Shown piece after piece: positions 52,720-62,003 of a DNA stretch of 64,000 nucleotides. The stretch comes from Streptomyces melanogenes (GTDB taxonomy: Bacteria; Actinomycetota; Actinomycetes; Streptomycetales; Streptomycetaceae): positions 372,001 to 436,000 of the forward strand of contig NZ_BMTS01000005.1 of NCBI RefSeq assembly GCF_014649795.1. The letters are read 5' to 3'. The number at the start of each line of letters is the position of its first letter. Positions within the stretch are counted from its first letter, which is position 1. The notes beneath the pieces are model-generated. The model was not told the origin of the DNA. It saw only the letters and a program-made list of their open reading frames with translations, and searched no databases. Position numbers and translations under genes: made by a program.

Positions 52720-54012
52720 TCAACCCTTCCGTACGGGGGTGGGCAGCCCCAGGTGCGAGCGCAGTGTCGGGCCGGAGTATTCCGTACGGAAGGCGCCGCG
52801 CTCCTGCAGCAGCGGCACCACCTGGTCGACGAAGTCGTCGAGTCCGCCCGGGGTGAGATGCGGGACGAGGATGAAGCCGTCGGCGGCGTCGGCCGCGACG
52901 AACTCGGTGAGCTGGGCCGCGACCGAAGCCGGTGTCCCGATGAACGACTGGCGGCCGCTCGTCTCGATGACCGTCTGCCGGATGGAGAGGCCCTTGGCCT
53001 CGGACAGCGCCCGCCACTTGGCGGCGACCGTGAAGGGGTCGCCCACCTTTACTCGGCCCTTGACCAGTTCGGAGTCCGGGTCCGGGTCGATGTCGGGGAG
53101 CGGTCCGTCCGGGTCGTACGCGGAAAGGTCGCGGCCCCAGATCTGCTCCAGGGCGACGATCGCGTTCTGCGGGGAGATCTGGCGGCGCCGGATGTCGGCG
53201 GCCTTCTCCTGCGCCTCGGCGTCGGTGTCGCCGAGGACGACGGTCACCCCGGGCATGATCTTCAGGTCCTCGGGGCGCCTGCCGTACGCGGCGAGCCGGG
53301 ACTTCACATCCGCGTAGAACTCCCGCCCGGCCTCCAGCGTGCCGTGCCGGGTGAAGACGATGTCGGCGGTGGAGGCGGCGAACTCGCGGCCCTCGCCGGA
53401 GTCCCCGGCCTGGATGACGACCGGGTAGCCCTGCGGGGAGCGGGGGACGGTGAACTCCCCGGATATGGAGAAGTGCTGCCCTTGGTGGGCGAACGGGCAC
53501 GGGGTGCCCTCCGGCGTCCAGGAGTCCCACAGCTCGCGGGCGGTCGCGACGAACTCGGCGGCCCTCGTATAGCGGTCGGCGCGGTCCAGGTAGCCGCCGC
53601 GCCGGAAGTTCTCTCCGGTGAAGGCGTCGAAGGAGGTGACCACGTTCCAGGCGGCGCGCCCGCCGGAGAGGTGGTCGAGGGAGGCGAAGCGCCGGGCGAG
53701 CTCGTAGGGCTCGTTGAAGGTGGCGTTGACGGTGGCGGCCAAGCCCAGGTGCTCGGTGACGGCCGCGAGCGCGCCGAGGACGGTGAGGGATTCGGGGCGG
53801 CCGACCACGTCGAGGTCGTGGATGCGCCCCTTGTGCTCGCGCAGCCGCAGCCCCTCGGCGAGGAAGAAGAAGTCGAACCGGCCGCGCTCGGCGGCGCGGG
53901 CCAGATGGACGAAGGAGGAGAAGTCGATCTGGCTCCGGGAGCGCGGGTCGGCCCACACCGTGGTGTTGTTGACGCCCGGGAAGTGGGCGGCGAGGTGCAT
54001 CTGCTTGGTCAT
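52720..54012 (-). CDS. FMN-dependent monooxygenase, NtaA/SnaA/DszA family
   Basis: A 430-residue flavin-dependent two-component monooxygenase. MHLAAHFPGVNNTTVWADP, FFFLAEGLRLREHKGRIHDLDVVGRPESLTVLGAL, GRAAWNVVTSFDAFTGENF and VVIQAGDSGEGREFAA are hallmarks. Family members oxidise organosulfur compounds, chelators or similar; DszA and SnaA are relatives. FMNH2 must come from a reductase elsewhere. ATG 54012 overlaps the upstream stop (ATGA), with GGGAG before it. With a binding protein headed by a Cys leader, sulfur scavenging is the likely role. Confidence 0.93.
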   Translation of the reverse strand: MTKQMHLAAHFPGVNNTTVWADPRSRSQIDFSSFVHLARAAERGRFDFFFLAEGLRLREHKGRIHDLDVVGRPESLTVLGALAAVTEHLGLAATVNATFNEPYELARRFASLDHLSGGRAAWNVVTSFDAFTGENFRRGGYLDRADRYTRAAEFVATARELWDSWTPEGTPCPFAHQGQHFSISGEFTVPRSPQGYPVVIQAGDSGEGREFAASTADIVFTRHGTLEAGREFYADVKSRLAAYGRRPEDLKIMPGVTVVLGDTDAEAQEKAADIRRRQISPQNAIVALEQIWGRDLSAYDPDGPLPDIDPDPDSELVKGRVKVGDPFTVAAKWRALSEAKGLSIRQTVIETSGRQSFIGTPASVAAQLTEFVAADAADGFILVPHLTPGGLDDFVDQVVPLLQERGAFRTEYSGPTLRSHLGLPTPVRKG

Positions 54013-55010
54013 GACGGGCTCCCGGCCTGCGCGTACTGGTTGGCGGCCCGGGACAGGCCCAGGTGTTCGCGGAGGGTGGCGCCGGGATAGAACCGGCGCA
54101 TTAAGCCCCGGTGCTGGAGCACCGGTACGGTCCCGTCGACGAGCAGCGCCAGATCGCGCTCGGGCTCGGCCGGGCGCAGCTGGAAGCCTTCGGCGGCGCC
54201 CTGCTCGTACCAGTCGCCGATGAGCCCGGCGAGGGCGACCGCGTCGGCGGTGGTGTGCAGGGCGACCGGGAGCTGGACGAGCACCCGCAGCCGCTCGGGG
54301 TCGCGGCCGTGGGCGCGGGCCCGGTCGCGCAGTTCCTCGCGCAGTGCGCGGGCGGCGGCCGGGTCCCCGGCACGCACCAGGGCGACGTCGGCGTGCCGGA
54401 CGGCGGCCGCGCGCGGCTCGGGGGCGGTCGCGTCGATCACCGTGACGGGGTGGCCCTGCGGCGGCCGGGGCACGATGGCCGGGCCGCGCACCGAGAACGT
54501 ACTGCCTACGAAGTCGACGTAGTGCAGCTTGTCGCGGTCGATGAAGCGGCCGGTGGGCTCGTCGCGGATCTCGGCGCCGTCCTCCCAGCTGTCCCACAGC
54601 CTGGCCGCCACGTCGGCGACTTCGCGGGCCTCGTGCCACAGGTCGGCGGCGGGGGCCGCGGGACGGCGGCCGAAGAGCGCGGCCTCCGCCTCGGTGGTGG
54701 ACACCTCGAGGCTCCAGCCGGCCCGGCCCCGGCTCACCCAGTCGAGGGTGGCCACGGCCGAGGAGACGTGGAACGGCTCGGTGTGGGTGGTGGTCACGGC
54801 GGGCACGAGCCCGATCCGCTCGGTGGCGGGCGCGACCCGGGCGAGCACGGCGAGCGCGTCGAGTCCGGGCCGGGCGAAGGAGTCCCCGAGCGTGACGAAG
54901 TCCAGGGTGCCGCGCTCGGCGAGCTGGGCGAGGGCGGTGTAGTGGCGGGCCTCGTAGTGGGGCGGGCCGCCGATGTCGACGGCGAGGTGGAGTGGACGGG
55001 TGGCGGGCAT
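54009..55010 (-). CDS. LLM-class flavin-dependent oxidoreductase
   Basis: A 333-residue bacterial luciferase-like monooxygenase. Fold signs include YTALAQLAERGTLDFVTLGDSF, TERIGLVPAVTTTHTEPFHVSSAVATLDWVSRGRAGW and PATVI-like PVTVIDATAPEP. It is smaller than its operon neighbour and only loosely related to it. The ATG at 55010 starts a coupled set with the gene at 52720. The reaction is unknown; oxidation of an imported organosulfur compound is inferred. Confidence 0.9.
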   Translation of the reverse strand: MPATRPLHLAVDIGGPPHYEARHYTALAQLAERGTLDFVTLGDSFARPGLDALAVLARVAPATERIGLVPAVTTTHTEPFHVSSAVATLDWVSRGRAGWSLEVSTTEAEAALFGRRPAAPAADLWHEAREVADVAARLWDSWEDGAEIRDEPTGRFIDRDKLHYVDFVGSTFSVRGPAIVPRPPQGHPVTVIDATAPEPRAAAVRHADVALVRAGDPAAARALREELRDRARAHGRDPERLRVLVQLPVALHTTADAVALAGLIGDWYEQGAAEGFQLRPAEPERDLALLVDGTVPVLQHRGLMRRFYPGATLREHLGLSRAANQYAQAGSPS

Positions 55011-55061
55011 GGCGGTGACTTCTTTCTACGGAGGGCCTGGGCCTTGGGAGGGCGTCGGCCT

Positions 55062-55829
55062 TCAGAGGACCTTGGCGAGGAAGGCGCGGGTGCGTTCGTG
55101 GCGGGGGTGGTCGAGCACCTCGGCGGGCGGGCCCTGCTCGACGATCAGGCCGCCGTCCATGAAGACGACCGTGTCGGCGACCTCGCGGGCGAAGCCGATC
55201 TCATGGGTGACGACGATCATCGTGGTGCCCTGGAGCGCCAGGTCCTTGATGACGTCGAGGACTTCGCCGACCAGCTCGGGGTCGAGCGCGGAGGTCGGCT
55301 CGTCGAAGAGGAGGAGCTTCGGCTCCAGGGCGAGCGCGCGGGCGATGGCGACGCGCTGCTGCTGGCCGCCGGAGAGCTGTCTGGGATAGGCGCCCGCCTT
55401 GTCGGCGAGGCCGACGCGGGCGAGCAGCTTCTCCGCCGCGGCCACCGCCTCCTTGCGGGGGCGGCCGAGCGCGGCGACGGGCGCCTCGGTGACGTTCTCC
55501 AGGACGGTCAGGTGCGGGAAGAGGTTGAAGTTCTGGAAGACGAAGCCGATCCCGGTGCGCTGCTTCAGGACCTCCCGCTCGCGCAGCTCGTACAGCTTGT
55601 CGCCGGAGCGGCGGTAGCCGATCAGCGTGCCGTCGACGCTGACCGAGCCGCGGTCCACCTTCTCCAGGTGGTTGATGGTCCGCAGCAGGGTGGACTTGCC
55701 CGAGCCGGAGGGGCCGAGGACGACGGTGACCTCGCCCGCGCGGACGTCGAGGTCGATGCCGCGCAGCACTTCGAGGCTGCCGAAGCTCTTGTGTACGGAA
55801 CGGACTTCGACCATGGCGGTGGCGGTCAT
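55062..55829 (-). CDS. Polar amino-acid-type ABC transporter ATPase
   Basis: A 255-residue ATPase of the GlnQ/TcyN class. Walker [11 protein letters not shown]-loop [16 protein letters not shown], signature LSGGQQQR and Walker [13 protein letters not shown] are complete. The insertion [18 protein letters not shown] is seen in cystine-type importers. It pairs with the permease at 57654 and the binding protein at 58976. It lies 51 bases upstream of the flavin oxidoreductase. Confidence 0.95.
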   Translation of the reverse strand: MTATAMVEVRSVHKSFGSLEVLRGIDLDVRAGEVTVVLGPSGSGKSTLLRTINHLEKVDRGSVSVDGTLIGYRRSGDKLYELREREVLKQRTGIGFVFQNFNLFPHLTVLENVTEAPVAALGRPRKEAVAAAEKLLARVGLADKAGAYPRQLSGGQQQRVAIARALALEPKLLLFDEPTSALDPELVGEVLDVIKDLALQGTTMIVVTHEIGFAREVADTVVFMDGGLIVEQGPPAEVLDHPRHERTRAFLAKVL

Positions 55830-55884
55830 GAGGGGGGTTCCTTCGTCAGGGAGAGGTGTACGGAACGGGGGCGACGGCGCCGGA

Positions 55885-57657
55885 TCAGGCGCTGAGCGGG
55901 TGACACGCGAGGTCGCGCAGGAAGCTCAGCGCGGCGCGCGCACAGGCGTCGTTCTGCGCGAACGCGGGCCCGCCGGTGCGGGGCCGGGTGAAGGCCCCGG
56001 ACGCCCGGGCGGTGGTGTGCGGGCCGAGCGCGAAGCGGCGCGGGTGCGGGCGCCCCTCGCCGTCCAGGACGCGGCCGTCGGCGGGGTCCACGCTCAGCAG
56101 CCCGCTGGCGGAGACGTCCGCGCCGTCCCGGTGGAGCGCGCGCAGCAGCGGGCTGCGGGTGCGCTCCAGGGACGGCTCGGGCAGCCGCGCCTCGACCAGG
56201 GCGCGCGCCTCGGTCCACTCCCCCGGCACACTGGCGCCGCCCGCCCGGAAGACGCCCTTGTCCTCGTCGCGCTCCACGGTGATGCCCGCGCCGAGGAAGC
56301 GGACGACCCCGGCGTCGGAGAGCGCGAGCAGCTGGCGCAGCCGGGGCCCGGGCGGCCCGGAGGCGAGATAGCTGAAGAACCCGTGCCACCAGCCGCCCAC
56401 GTCGCCGAAACGCAGGAGCTGCCCGTAGACGGAGAGCAGCCCGAGGAACACCGCCAGGTCGGGGCTGTGCGCCCGGTCGTGACGGCGTGTCAGGTCCTGG
56501 GTGATGTAGGCGCGCAGCCCGTCCTGGAGGGCATCGGGGGACGCGAAGCGCACGCCGTCCAGGGGGTGGTCGAGCGCCTCCAGGTCGAGCCGGTCGGCCG
56601 GGTCGGGCACGGCGGCCGCGACCAGGGCGTGCAGCTCGGGGCTTCCCGCGTCGGCCGCCGCGTACTTCTCCTCGAAGTCGGGCCAGTCGACGGCCGTGCG
56701 CCCGGGGTGGGCGGTGAAGAGCCGGTGGTAGTGCGCGAAGCCGAGCTCCTTGTCGATGAGCGGCCACACGTCCCGCCGGAAGTCGGGGCGGCCCGGCCGC
56801 TTCAGCAGCTCGTCGACGGCGTCCGGCCCGAAGAAGCGCGGCAGCGGCGGCCGTTCGCCCTGCCAGGTGTAGCCGATCTTGGAGTGGTACGGGACGCCGC
56901 GCCGCGAGCCGACGTGCAGGACCGGTTCGCGGCCGGACGGGTGGTAGGTCCCGCTCTCGTCGTAGCGTCCGCCGCGCCCCTCGGTGAGCAGCACCATCAG
57001 GTCGACGAAGGCGAGCCCGAAGCCGCGCACGATCACCGGTTCGCCGGGGCGCAGGGCGGACAGGTCCGCGTCGGCGGTGAAGTCGGGCGGCAGGTGGACG
57101 AGCCCGTGGCGGTCGGCGAAGTCGGTCAACTCCCGCTGTTCGGCGTCGGGTTCGGCGTCCAGGTGGCCGAGGGTGAGCACCACCAGGTCGGCGCTCAGCG
57201 GCTCGGCGCGCCCTTCGAGCCACACCCGCTGGCGGCCCCCGCGCGGGCCGCCGATCCGCAGCACCCGGGTGCGGTGCTCGTGGACGGTGACGGCGGGGCC
57301 GAGCGCGGCCACCGCCTCCTCGTACACCCAGCGCAGATACGCGCCCTGCGCCCGGCGGCTGGGGAAGGTCTGCCCGTCGATCCCGGCCCACTCGGCGAGG
57401 GTGGGGCCCGGGCGCACCGGGCCCTCCTGGCGGACGGTCTCGTCGGTGAACATGGTGACGTCCTCGGCCACGGAGTTCATCCACAGCAGCGGCGACTGCT
57501 CCTCGCGCCAGATCCGGCCGCCGCCCGGCGGATGGGGGTCCACCAGATGGACGTCCAGCGGCTGGTCCCCGTACAGAACAGGGAGGTTGGCGGCGAGCCG
57601 TTCCAGGAAACCGGTCCCCCGCGGACCGGCTCCCACGACGACCACGGACGCGGTCAC
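55885..57657 (-). CDS. FAD/NAD(P)-binding oxidoreductase-like protein
   Basis: A 590-residue protein with an N-terminal FAD-type GxGxxG ([18 protein letters not shown]), then [14 protein letters not shown] and [11 protein letters not shown], matching the FAD/NAD(P)-binding family (PF13454). The C-terminal half ([19 protein letters not shown]) is family-specific and uncharacterised. The GTG start at 57657 overlaps the permease stop (GTGA). Position between transporter permease and ATPase suggests processing of the imported compound. Confidence 0.87.
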   Translation of the reverse strand: MTASVVVVGAGPRGTGFLERLAANLPVLYGDQPLDVHLVDPHPPGGGRIWREEQSPLLWMNSVAEDVTMFTDETVRQEGPVRPGPTLAEWAGIDGQTFPSRRAQGAYLRWVYEEAVAALGPAVTVHEHRTRVLRIGGPRGGRQRVWLEGRAEPLSADLVVLTLGHLDAEPDAEQRELTDFADRHGLVHLPPDFTADADLSALRPGEPVIVRGFGLAFVDLMVLLTEGRGGRYDESGTYHPSGREPVLHVGSRRGVPYHSKIGYTWQGERPPLPRFFGPDAVDELLKRPGRPDFRRDVWPLIDKELGFAHYHRLFTAHPGRTAVDWPDFEEKYAAADAGSPELHALVAAAVPDPADRLDLEALDHPLDGVRFASPDALQDGLRAYITQDLTRRHDRAHSPDLAVFLGLLSVYGQLLRFGDVGGWWHGFFSYLASGPPGPRLRQLLALSDAGVVRFLGAGITVERDEDKGVFRAGGASVPGEWTEARALVEARLPEPSLERTRSPLLRALHRDGADVSASGLLSVDPADGRVLDGEGRPHPRRFALGPHTTARASGAFTRPRTGGPAFAQNDACARAALSFLRDLACHPLSA

Positions 57658-58508
57658 CGGGCGTCCGCCGAGCCGCGCGCGTAGTAGCGCTCCACGTAGT
57701 ACTGCCCGAGGGAGAGCAGCGAGGTCACCACGACGTACCAGATGGTCGCGACCAGGAGCAGCGGCACCACCTGGTAGGTGCGGTGGTAGACGAGCTGGAC
57801 CGAGTAGAGCAGGTCCTGCACGGCGATGATGGAGACGATCGAGGTGCCCTTGAGGGTGCCGATCAGCATGTTCCCGGCGGGCGGCACGATGGAGCGCATC
57901 GCCTGCGGCAGCACGATCCGGCGCAGTCTGCGCCATCGGCCCAGACCCAGGGACTGGGCGGCCTCGATCTGGCCGCGCTCCACGGAGAGGATGCCGCCGC
58001 GCACCACCTCGGCGGCGTACGCGGCCTCGTGCAGGGTGAGGCCGACGACGGCGACGGTGACCGGCCCCATCAGGTCGACCGTGCGCACGCCCAGGATCTC
58101 CGGGTAGAGCGCCCCGATGTTGAACCAGAAGAGCAGCTGCACCAGGATCGGCGTCGAGCGGAACAGCCACACGTAGCCCCAACTGACCGCCTTCAGCACG
58201 GGGTTGGCGGACAGGCGCATCACCGCGAGCACGGTGCCGAGCGCGAAGCCGAGCGCCATCACGGCGGCGGTCAGCCACAGGGTGAGCCACAGTCCGCGCA
58301 GCACGGCGGCCGTGGCGAAGTAGTCGCCGACAACGCCCCACTGGAAGGCGTCGTTGCGGACGACCGAGACGAGCGCCAGGGCGAGCAGGACGAGGAGGGC
58401 AACCGCCGCCGCCCACTGGCCCGTTCGGCGGACCGGGACGATGCGGAGCTGGGGGCCGGGGCCGTCGTCGGGCAGGACGGGCGGCTGTTTCGAGAGGGTC
58501 AGGGACAT
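57654..58508 (-). CDS. Polar amino-acid-type ABC transporter permease
   Basis: A 284-residue permease. A hydrophilic N-terminus precedes a first helix (WAAAVALLVLLALALVSVV) and the HisM/GlnP-like core: LRGLWLTLWLTAAVMALGFALG, FRSTPILVQLLFWFN, and coupling loop IEAAQSLGLGRWRRLRRIVLPQAMR. GGAG is 7 bases before the ATG at 58508. It is first in the minus-strand operon and is divergent from the leader peptide and binding-protein gene. Confidence 0.94.
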   Translation of the reverse strand: MSLTLSKQPPVLPDDGPGPQLRIVPVRRTGQWAAAVALLVLLALALVSVVRNDAFQWGVVGDYFATAAVLRGLWLTLWLTAAVMALGFALGTVLAVMRLSANPVLKAVSWGYVWLFRSTPILVQLLFWFNIGALYPEILGVRTVDLMGPVTVAVVGLTLHEAAYAAEVVRGGILSVERGQIEAAQSLGLGRWRRLRRIVLPQAMRSIVPPAGNMLIGTLKGTSIVSIIAVQDLLYSVQLVYHRTYQVVPLLLVATIWYVVVTSLLSLGQYYVERYYARGSADAR

Positions 58509-58697
58509 GCGAAGGCTCCGTGGATGCCGGGATCGAACACGGTGATGCCTTCACGGACACTGCGCGGACCAGCCCCTCAGCACGGTCCGTTCCCGAGGCT
58601 ATGCGGTGCGTACGGCCGGTTGTCAAGGTTGTCCGCACTGTGAGCGGTACGTCTCACGGCAGTTGACGCGGATACGGATGCCTGTTCCACTTGGGCC

Positions 58698-58769
58698 ATG
58701 CATCCGCAGCAGTGGCTGGTCACGCGCTCCCACATCGACTTCGGTCGAGTGTGGTCCTCCTCCTGTTGA
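58698..58769 (+). CDS. Cys-terminated leader peptide (uORF) upstream of binding protein
   Basis: A 23-codon ORF, ATG 58698 to TGA 58769, encoding MHPQQWLVTRSHIDFGRVWS followed by Ser-Ser-Cys. The R-S-H-I-D-F-x-R-V core is shared by putative leader peptides found upstream of sulfur and ABC-transport genes in Streptomyces, and it ends in Cys before the stop, which allows cysteine-sensitive ribosome stalling. It lies 206 bases before the binding-protein ATG. The intervening sequence (58770-58975) is C-rich with no second gene. Confidence 0.72.
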   Translation: MHPQQWLVTRSHIDFGRVWSSSC

Positions 58770-58975
58770 GCCGACCTCCCGCACGGATTTCCCACGGCGC
58801 CCGCGCGCGCCGTTCTCCCGCGCCTTCACACAGCTGACACCGCGCACCCCTCCCCTCGTACCACCGCACTCCCTCCGACGCTTCGGCGTGCCCCCGCCCA
58901 CCCCCGACACGTCCGCGTGCCGCCGCGCAGCCCCGGCACTTCCGCCTGCCCGAAATCCCTGGAGCGCACCGCATC

Positions 58976-59923
58976 ATGAGCAGGTACCGCAGTTTCGCCG
59001 CTTTCGCCCTGATCACCGTCGCGGCCCTCGGCCTCACCGCGTGCGGGTCCGGCGACCCGGCCGACGCCGGGCCCGCCGCGCGGGCCGAGCCCGCCGGGGC
59101 CAAGGGGAAGATCCCCACCACCGACGTGGTGTCCGCCGTCAAGAAGGACGAGGCCGCGGCCGCGCTGCTGCCCAAGGGCGTACGCGAGTCGGGCACCCTC
59201 ACCGTCGCCAGCAGCGTGGGCAACCCGCCCGGCGCCGTCTACCTGGCGGACGGCAGGACCGTCGCCGGGCAGGACATCGACTTCGCGGACGCGGTCGCCA
59301 AGGTCCTCGGCCTGAAGCTGAAGCGCCAGGTCGCGGCCTTCGAGGTGATCCTGCCGGCGCTCGACAGCGGCAAGTACGACCTCGGCACCGGCAACTTCGG
59401 GGTGACCGACGAGCGCCGCAGGACCATCGACTTCGTCACCTACATCAACGACGGCCAGGGCTTCGCCGTCCGCGAGGACAGCAGGCTCGGCAAGGTCACC
59501 GACCTGACCCAGCTGTGCGGCCTCAAGGTGGCGACCGGCGCGGGCACCACCTTCGAGGCGACCCTGGAGAAGAACAAGGGCCGCTGCGCCGAGGCGGGCA
59601 AGAAGGCGTACTCGATCCAGACCTACAGCGAGCAGGGCGCGCTGTGGATCTCGCTCCAGCAGGGCCGCAGCGATGTGGTGATGTCGACGATCAACGGCCT
59701 TCGCTACGCCGTGGCGCAGCAGCCGGGGCTGCGCTTCCTCAACGAGTTCCACCGGCTCGACGTGGGCTTCGCCTTCAAGAAGGGCACCCCGCTCGCCCCG
59801 GCCTTCCAGGCCGCGGTGAACGACCTCAAGAAGGACGGGACGTACGACAGGATCCTGGCGAAGTGGGGCACGGGAGAGTCCGCGATCGCGTCGTCACAGA
59901 TCTCACCCCCCGAACACAAGTGA
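58976..59923 (+). CDS. Amino-acid-type solute-binding lipoprotein
   Basis: A 315-residue family 3 binding protein. The signal peptide ends in LGLTAC, with lipid-modified Cys23. Binding-fold motifs are GQDIDFADAVAKVLGLKL, FEVILPALDSGKYDLGTGNFGVTDERRRTIDFV and the C-terminal LKKDGTYDRILAKWG. It works with the divergent permease and ATPase. The Cys-terminated leader peptide upstream suggests a sulfur-containing substrate such as cystine or a sulfonate, but the ligand is not shown. Confidence 0.93.
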   Translation: MSRYRSFAAFALITVAALGLTACGSGDPADAGPAARAEPAGAKGKIPTTDVVSAVKKDEAAAALLPKGVRESGTLTVASSVGNPPGAVYLADGRTVAGQDIDFADAVAKVLGLKLKRQVAAFEVILPALDSGKYDLGTGNFGVTDERRRTIDFVTYINDGQGFAVREDSRLGKVTDLTQLCGLKVATGAGTTFEATLEKNKGRCAEAGKKAYSIQTYSEQGALWISLQQGRSDVVMSTINGLRYAVAQQPGLRFLNEFHRLDVGFAFKKGTPLAPAFQAAVNDLKKDGTYDRILAKWGTGESAIASSQISPPEHK

Positions 59924-59951
59924 CCCTGTGAATACGGCTGGTGACTGTACG

Positions 59952-61163
59952 TCAGCAGTCACAACCACAGTCGCAGCAGTCGCACCCGTCACAGCACTGG
60001 CAGGCGTCGCAGCAATCGCAGCAGTCACAGTCGCAGTCGCGGCAGAAGCCTTCGCGCTTCTTCCGCGACCAGGGGCCCTCGTACTCCTTTGCGCAGCACA
60101 TCTGGCAGGTGCAGCAGAGCCCGGCGAAGACCCCGCACCCGGCGAGGAATCCGCGCGGCGCGGGCGGCCTGGGGCCTTCGCCCTGCGGGGGCGAGCCGTA
60201 CGGGTTGCCGGGCACGGGTGCGTACGGGCCGCCGGGCGGCGGCGAGCCGTAGGGACCGGGCTGGTGGGAGCCGTGCGCCTCCGCATCGGCGTGCCCGTGG
60301 GCGCAGCCCGCCGTGCCGAAGGACCGGTTCACGGACTGCTTGAGCTCGTGGGCGAGCAGGACGTGCGCCAGCCTGCCGTCGACGAAGTCGACCTCGCGGA
60401 GCGCCAGCCGGATGCCGTGCACCGCGTCGTCGGCCAGCCGCCGGGCCTCGGCCAGGTCGGTGCCGGTCGCGGTGAGCGGGTTCCAGGCGCCCGACGCGGC
60501 GTCAGGTGCCTGGTCCTCCACGGCGTCCAGGAGGTGCGCGAGCCGTCCGAAGAGGCGGCCCGCCTCGGCCAGCGGCTCGGCGTTGTGCGGCCGCCCGGCG
60601 AGGACAGCGGTGTGCGCGAAGGCGGCCGCGGTGGCCGTCTCGGTCGGTTCGGTGACCGTGAGCAGGGAGGTGCCCGGTCCCGCGAGCGCCTCGATCGCGG
60701 TCTGCCGGTCGACCGCGTCGACCAGGACCGCCGTGTCGAACCCGAGGGAGGCGCCGGTGCGGGCGCCCGCACGGTCCCAGCTCGCGGCGACCTTGCGGGC
60801 AGCGAGCGCCACCGGCCTGCGCTTCAACAGGCCGTCCCGGTCGGCCACGTGGTCGCGGACCTTCGCCGAGGCCAGGACCAGCGAGACGGCGGCGGCGAGC
60901 CGGGCGCCCTCGCCCTGGGCGACCGGGGCCGTCCGCATCGCGCGCAGCGGACAGGGCCCGGCGGTGCGCCTGCGTCCCGTACCGCTCTCGACCTGAGCCT
61001 CTGTCAGAACCGAGACGATCAGCCCGTCGTAGTTGGTCACGACCCGGGCGAGCTGCCCGTGGTCGGAGCGAAGTGCCAGGCAGAGGCCGCAGAGATGGGC
61101 CATCCACTCAGTGCGCAGGCCCTCGGTGAGCCGATGCGAGCAGGGCCTGACGATTCCGAACAC
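59952..61163 (-). CDS. DUF5685 protein with cysteine-packed C-terminal tail
   Basis: A 403-residue DUF5685 protein of unknown function. The N-terminus FGIVRPCSHRL then WMAHLCGLCLALRSDHGQ has four Cys/His that could bind metal. A helical middle with LAHELKQSVNRSF precedes a Pro/Gly-rich linker and a second Cys group (CGVFAGLCCTCQMCCAKE). The last 30 residues contain 16 Cys, mostly Cys-Asp and Cys-Cys steps. GTG 61163 has GGGAG four bases upstream. A metal-storage or Fe-S-like role is possible. Confidence 0.85.
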   Translation of the reverse strand: MFGIVRPCSHRLTEGLRTEWMAHLCGLCLALRSDHGQLARVVTNYDGLIVSVLTEAQVESGTGRRRTAGPCPLRAMRTAPVAQGEGARLAAAVSLVLASAKVRDHVADRDGLLKRRPVALAARKVAASWDRAGARTGASLGFDTAVLVDAVDRQTAIEALAGPGTSLLTVTEPTETATAAAFAHTAVLAGRPHNAEPLAEAGRLFGRLAHLLDAVEDQAPDAASGAWNPLTATGTDLAEARRLADDAVHGIRLALREVDFVDGRLAHVLLAHELKQSVNRSFGTAGCAHGHADAEAHGSHQPGPYGSPPPGGPYAPVPGNPYGSPPQGEGPRPPAPRGFLAGCGVFAGLCCTCQMCCAKEYEGPWSRKKREGFCRDCDCDCCDCCDACQCCDGCDCCDCGCDC

Positions 61164-61475
61164 GACGCTCCCCCGGGTGCCGTGGGGCACCCCGCCCCAC
61201 GCCTCGTTCAACAGTGCGGCAGGCATCGTATCGATCGATCCGTTCACCCGTACGCCCGCTCCATCACCCGCCTGGACGGAAGTTCATATTTTGTATCCGT
61301 TACCCGTCATACAGCGGAAGAAAGCTGACGATTCGCCACATCTTCTGCACCAGTCCCGTCACGAATCCCCTGCACGGCGGCTATCCACTTGGCGCGGTAT
61401 CCGCATCATGGACGACCATAGGGGTGCGGAACGCGAGAAGTAGCTAGAAGAAGTCCGCTGTGAGAGGAGGCGTCC
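61164..61475. other. Divergent intergenic region without gene
   Basis: These 312 bases separate the DUF5685 and SepF-like genes. An AT-rich stretch around 61285-61300 reads GGATACAAAATATG on the minus strand and could include a -10 for the DUF5685 gene, with only a weak -35. No palindrome or RNA was recognised. Confidence 0.4.
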
Positions 61476-61910
61476 ATGGGATCGGTGCGCAAGGCGAGTG
61501 CCTGGCTGGGACTTGTCGAGGACAACGACGACCGCTACTACGACGACGAGTACACCGAGGAAGCCGGATCCGGCGAAGCCTGGGTGACGGACCCGCGCGT
61601 GCGGGTGGCCTCCGAGGCGGCCCAGGAGCAGGGCCGCCGGATCGCCACGGTCACGCCCGACGGCTTCCGTGACGCGCGCGGCATCGGCGAGCTCTTCCGC
61701 GAGGGCGTCCCGGTCATCGTGAACCTCACGTCCATGGAGCCCGGCGACGCCAAGCGCGTCGTGGACTTCGCGGCCGGCCTGACGTTCGGGCTGCGCGGCT
61801 CCATCGAGCGCGTGGCGACGAGGGTCTTCCTGCTGACCCCCGCCGACACCCAGATCGTCAGCGGCGAAGCCGCGGGCCGCGCCACCGGCGGCTTCTTCAA
61901 TCAGAGCTGA
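61476..61910 (+). CDS. sepF: SepF-family cell-division protein
   Basis: A 144-residue SepF protein. The amphipathic membrane-binding start [16 protein letters not shown] is followed by an acidic linker and the SepF core [53 protein letters not shown], ending [12 protein letters not shown]. SepF links FtsZ filaments to the membrane. Streptomyces have one cell-division-cluster SepF and two paralogues; with no ftsZ or dcw genes here this is likely a paralogue. GAGGAGG precedes the ATG. Confidence 0.93.
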   Translation: MGSVRKASAWLGLVEDNDDRYYDDEYTEEAGSGEAWVTDPRVRVASEAAQEQGRRIATVTPDGFRDARGIGELFREGVPVIVNLTSMEPGDAKRVVDFAAGLTFGLRGSIERVATRVFLLTPADTQIVSGEAAGRATGGFFNQS

Positions 61911-61936
61911 GCCAGCGGTGGCGCCCGGCCGGGGGT

Positions 61937-61953
61937 CCGGGGGTTGCCCCCGG
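61937..61953. terminator. Hairpin between sepF and acyl-CoA dehydrogenase
   Basis: CCGGGGG (61937-61943) pairs with CCCCCGG (61947-61953) with a TTG loop. It lies between convergent stops at 61910 and 62004. Confidence 0.6.
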
Positions 61954-62003
61954 GAGACACAGCAACCAGAGCTGAGCGGGGCGCTCACCGGCACGCCGCC
62001 GAC

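Noticed and set aside
58577..58910. Minus-strand open frames over the leader-peptide region
   Set aside because: They are antisense to the leader peptide, lack ribosome sites and have no domain.
59941..60060. CAG/CAGTCA microsatellite or CRISPR-like repeat
   Set aside because: The repetition is irregular and is explained by Cys-Asp and Cys-Cys codons at the 3' end of the DUF5685 gene on the minus strand.
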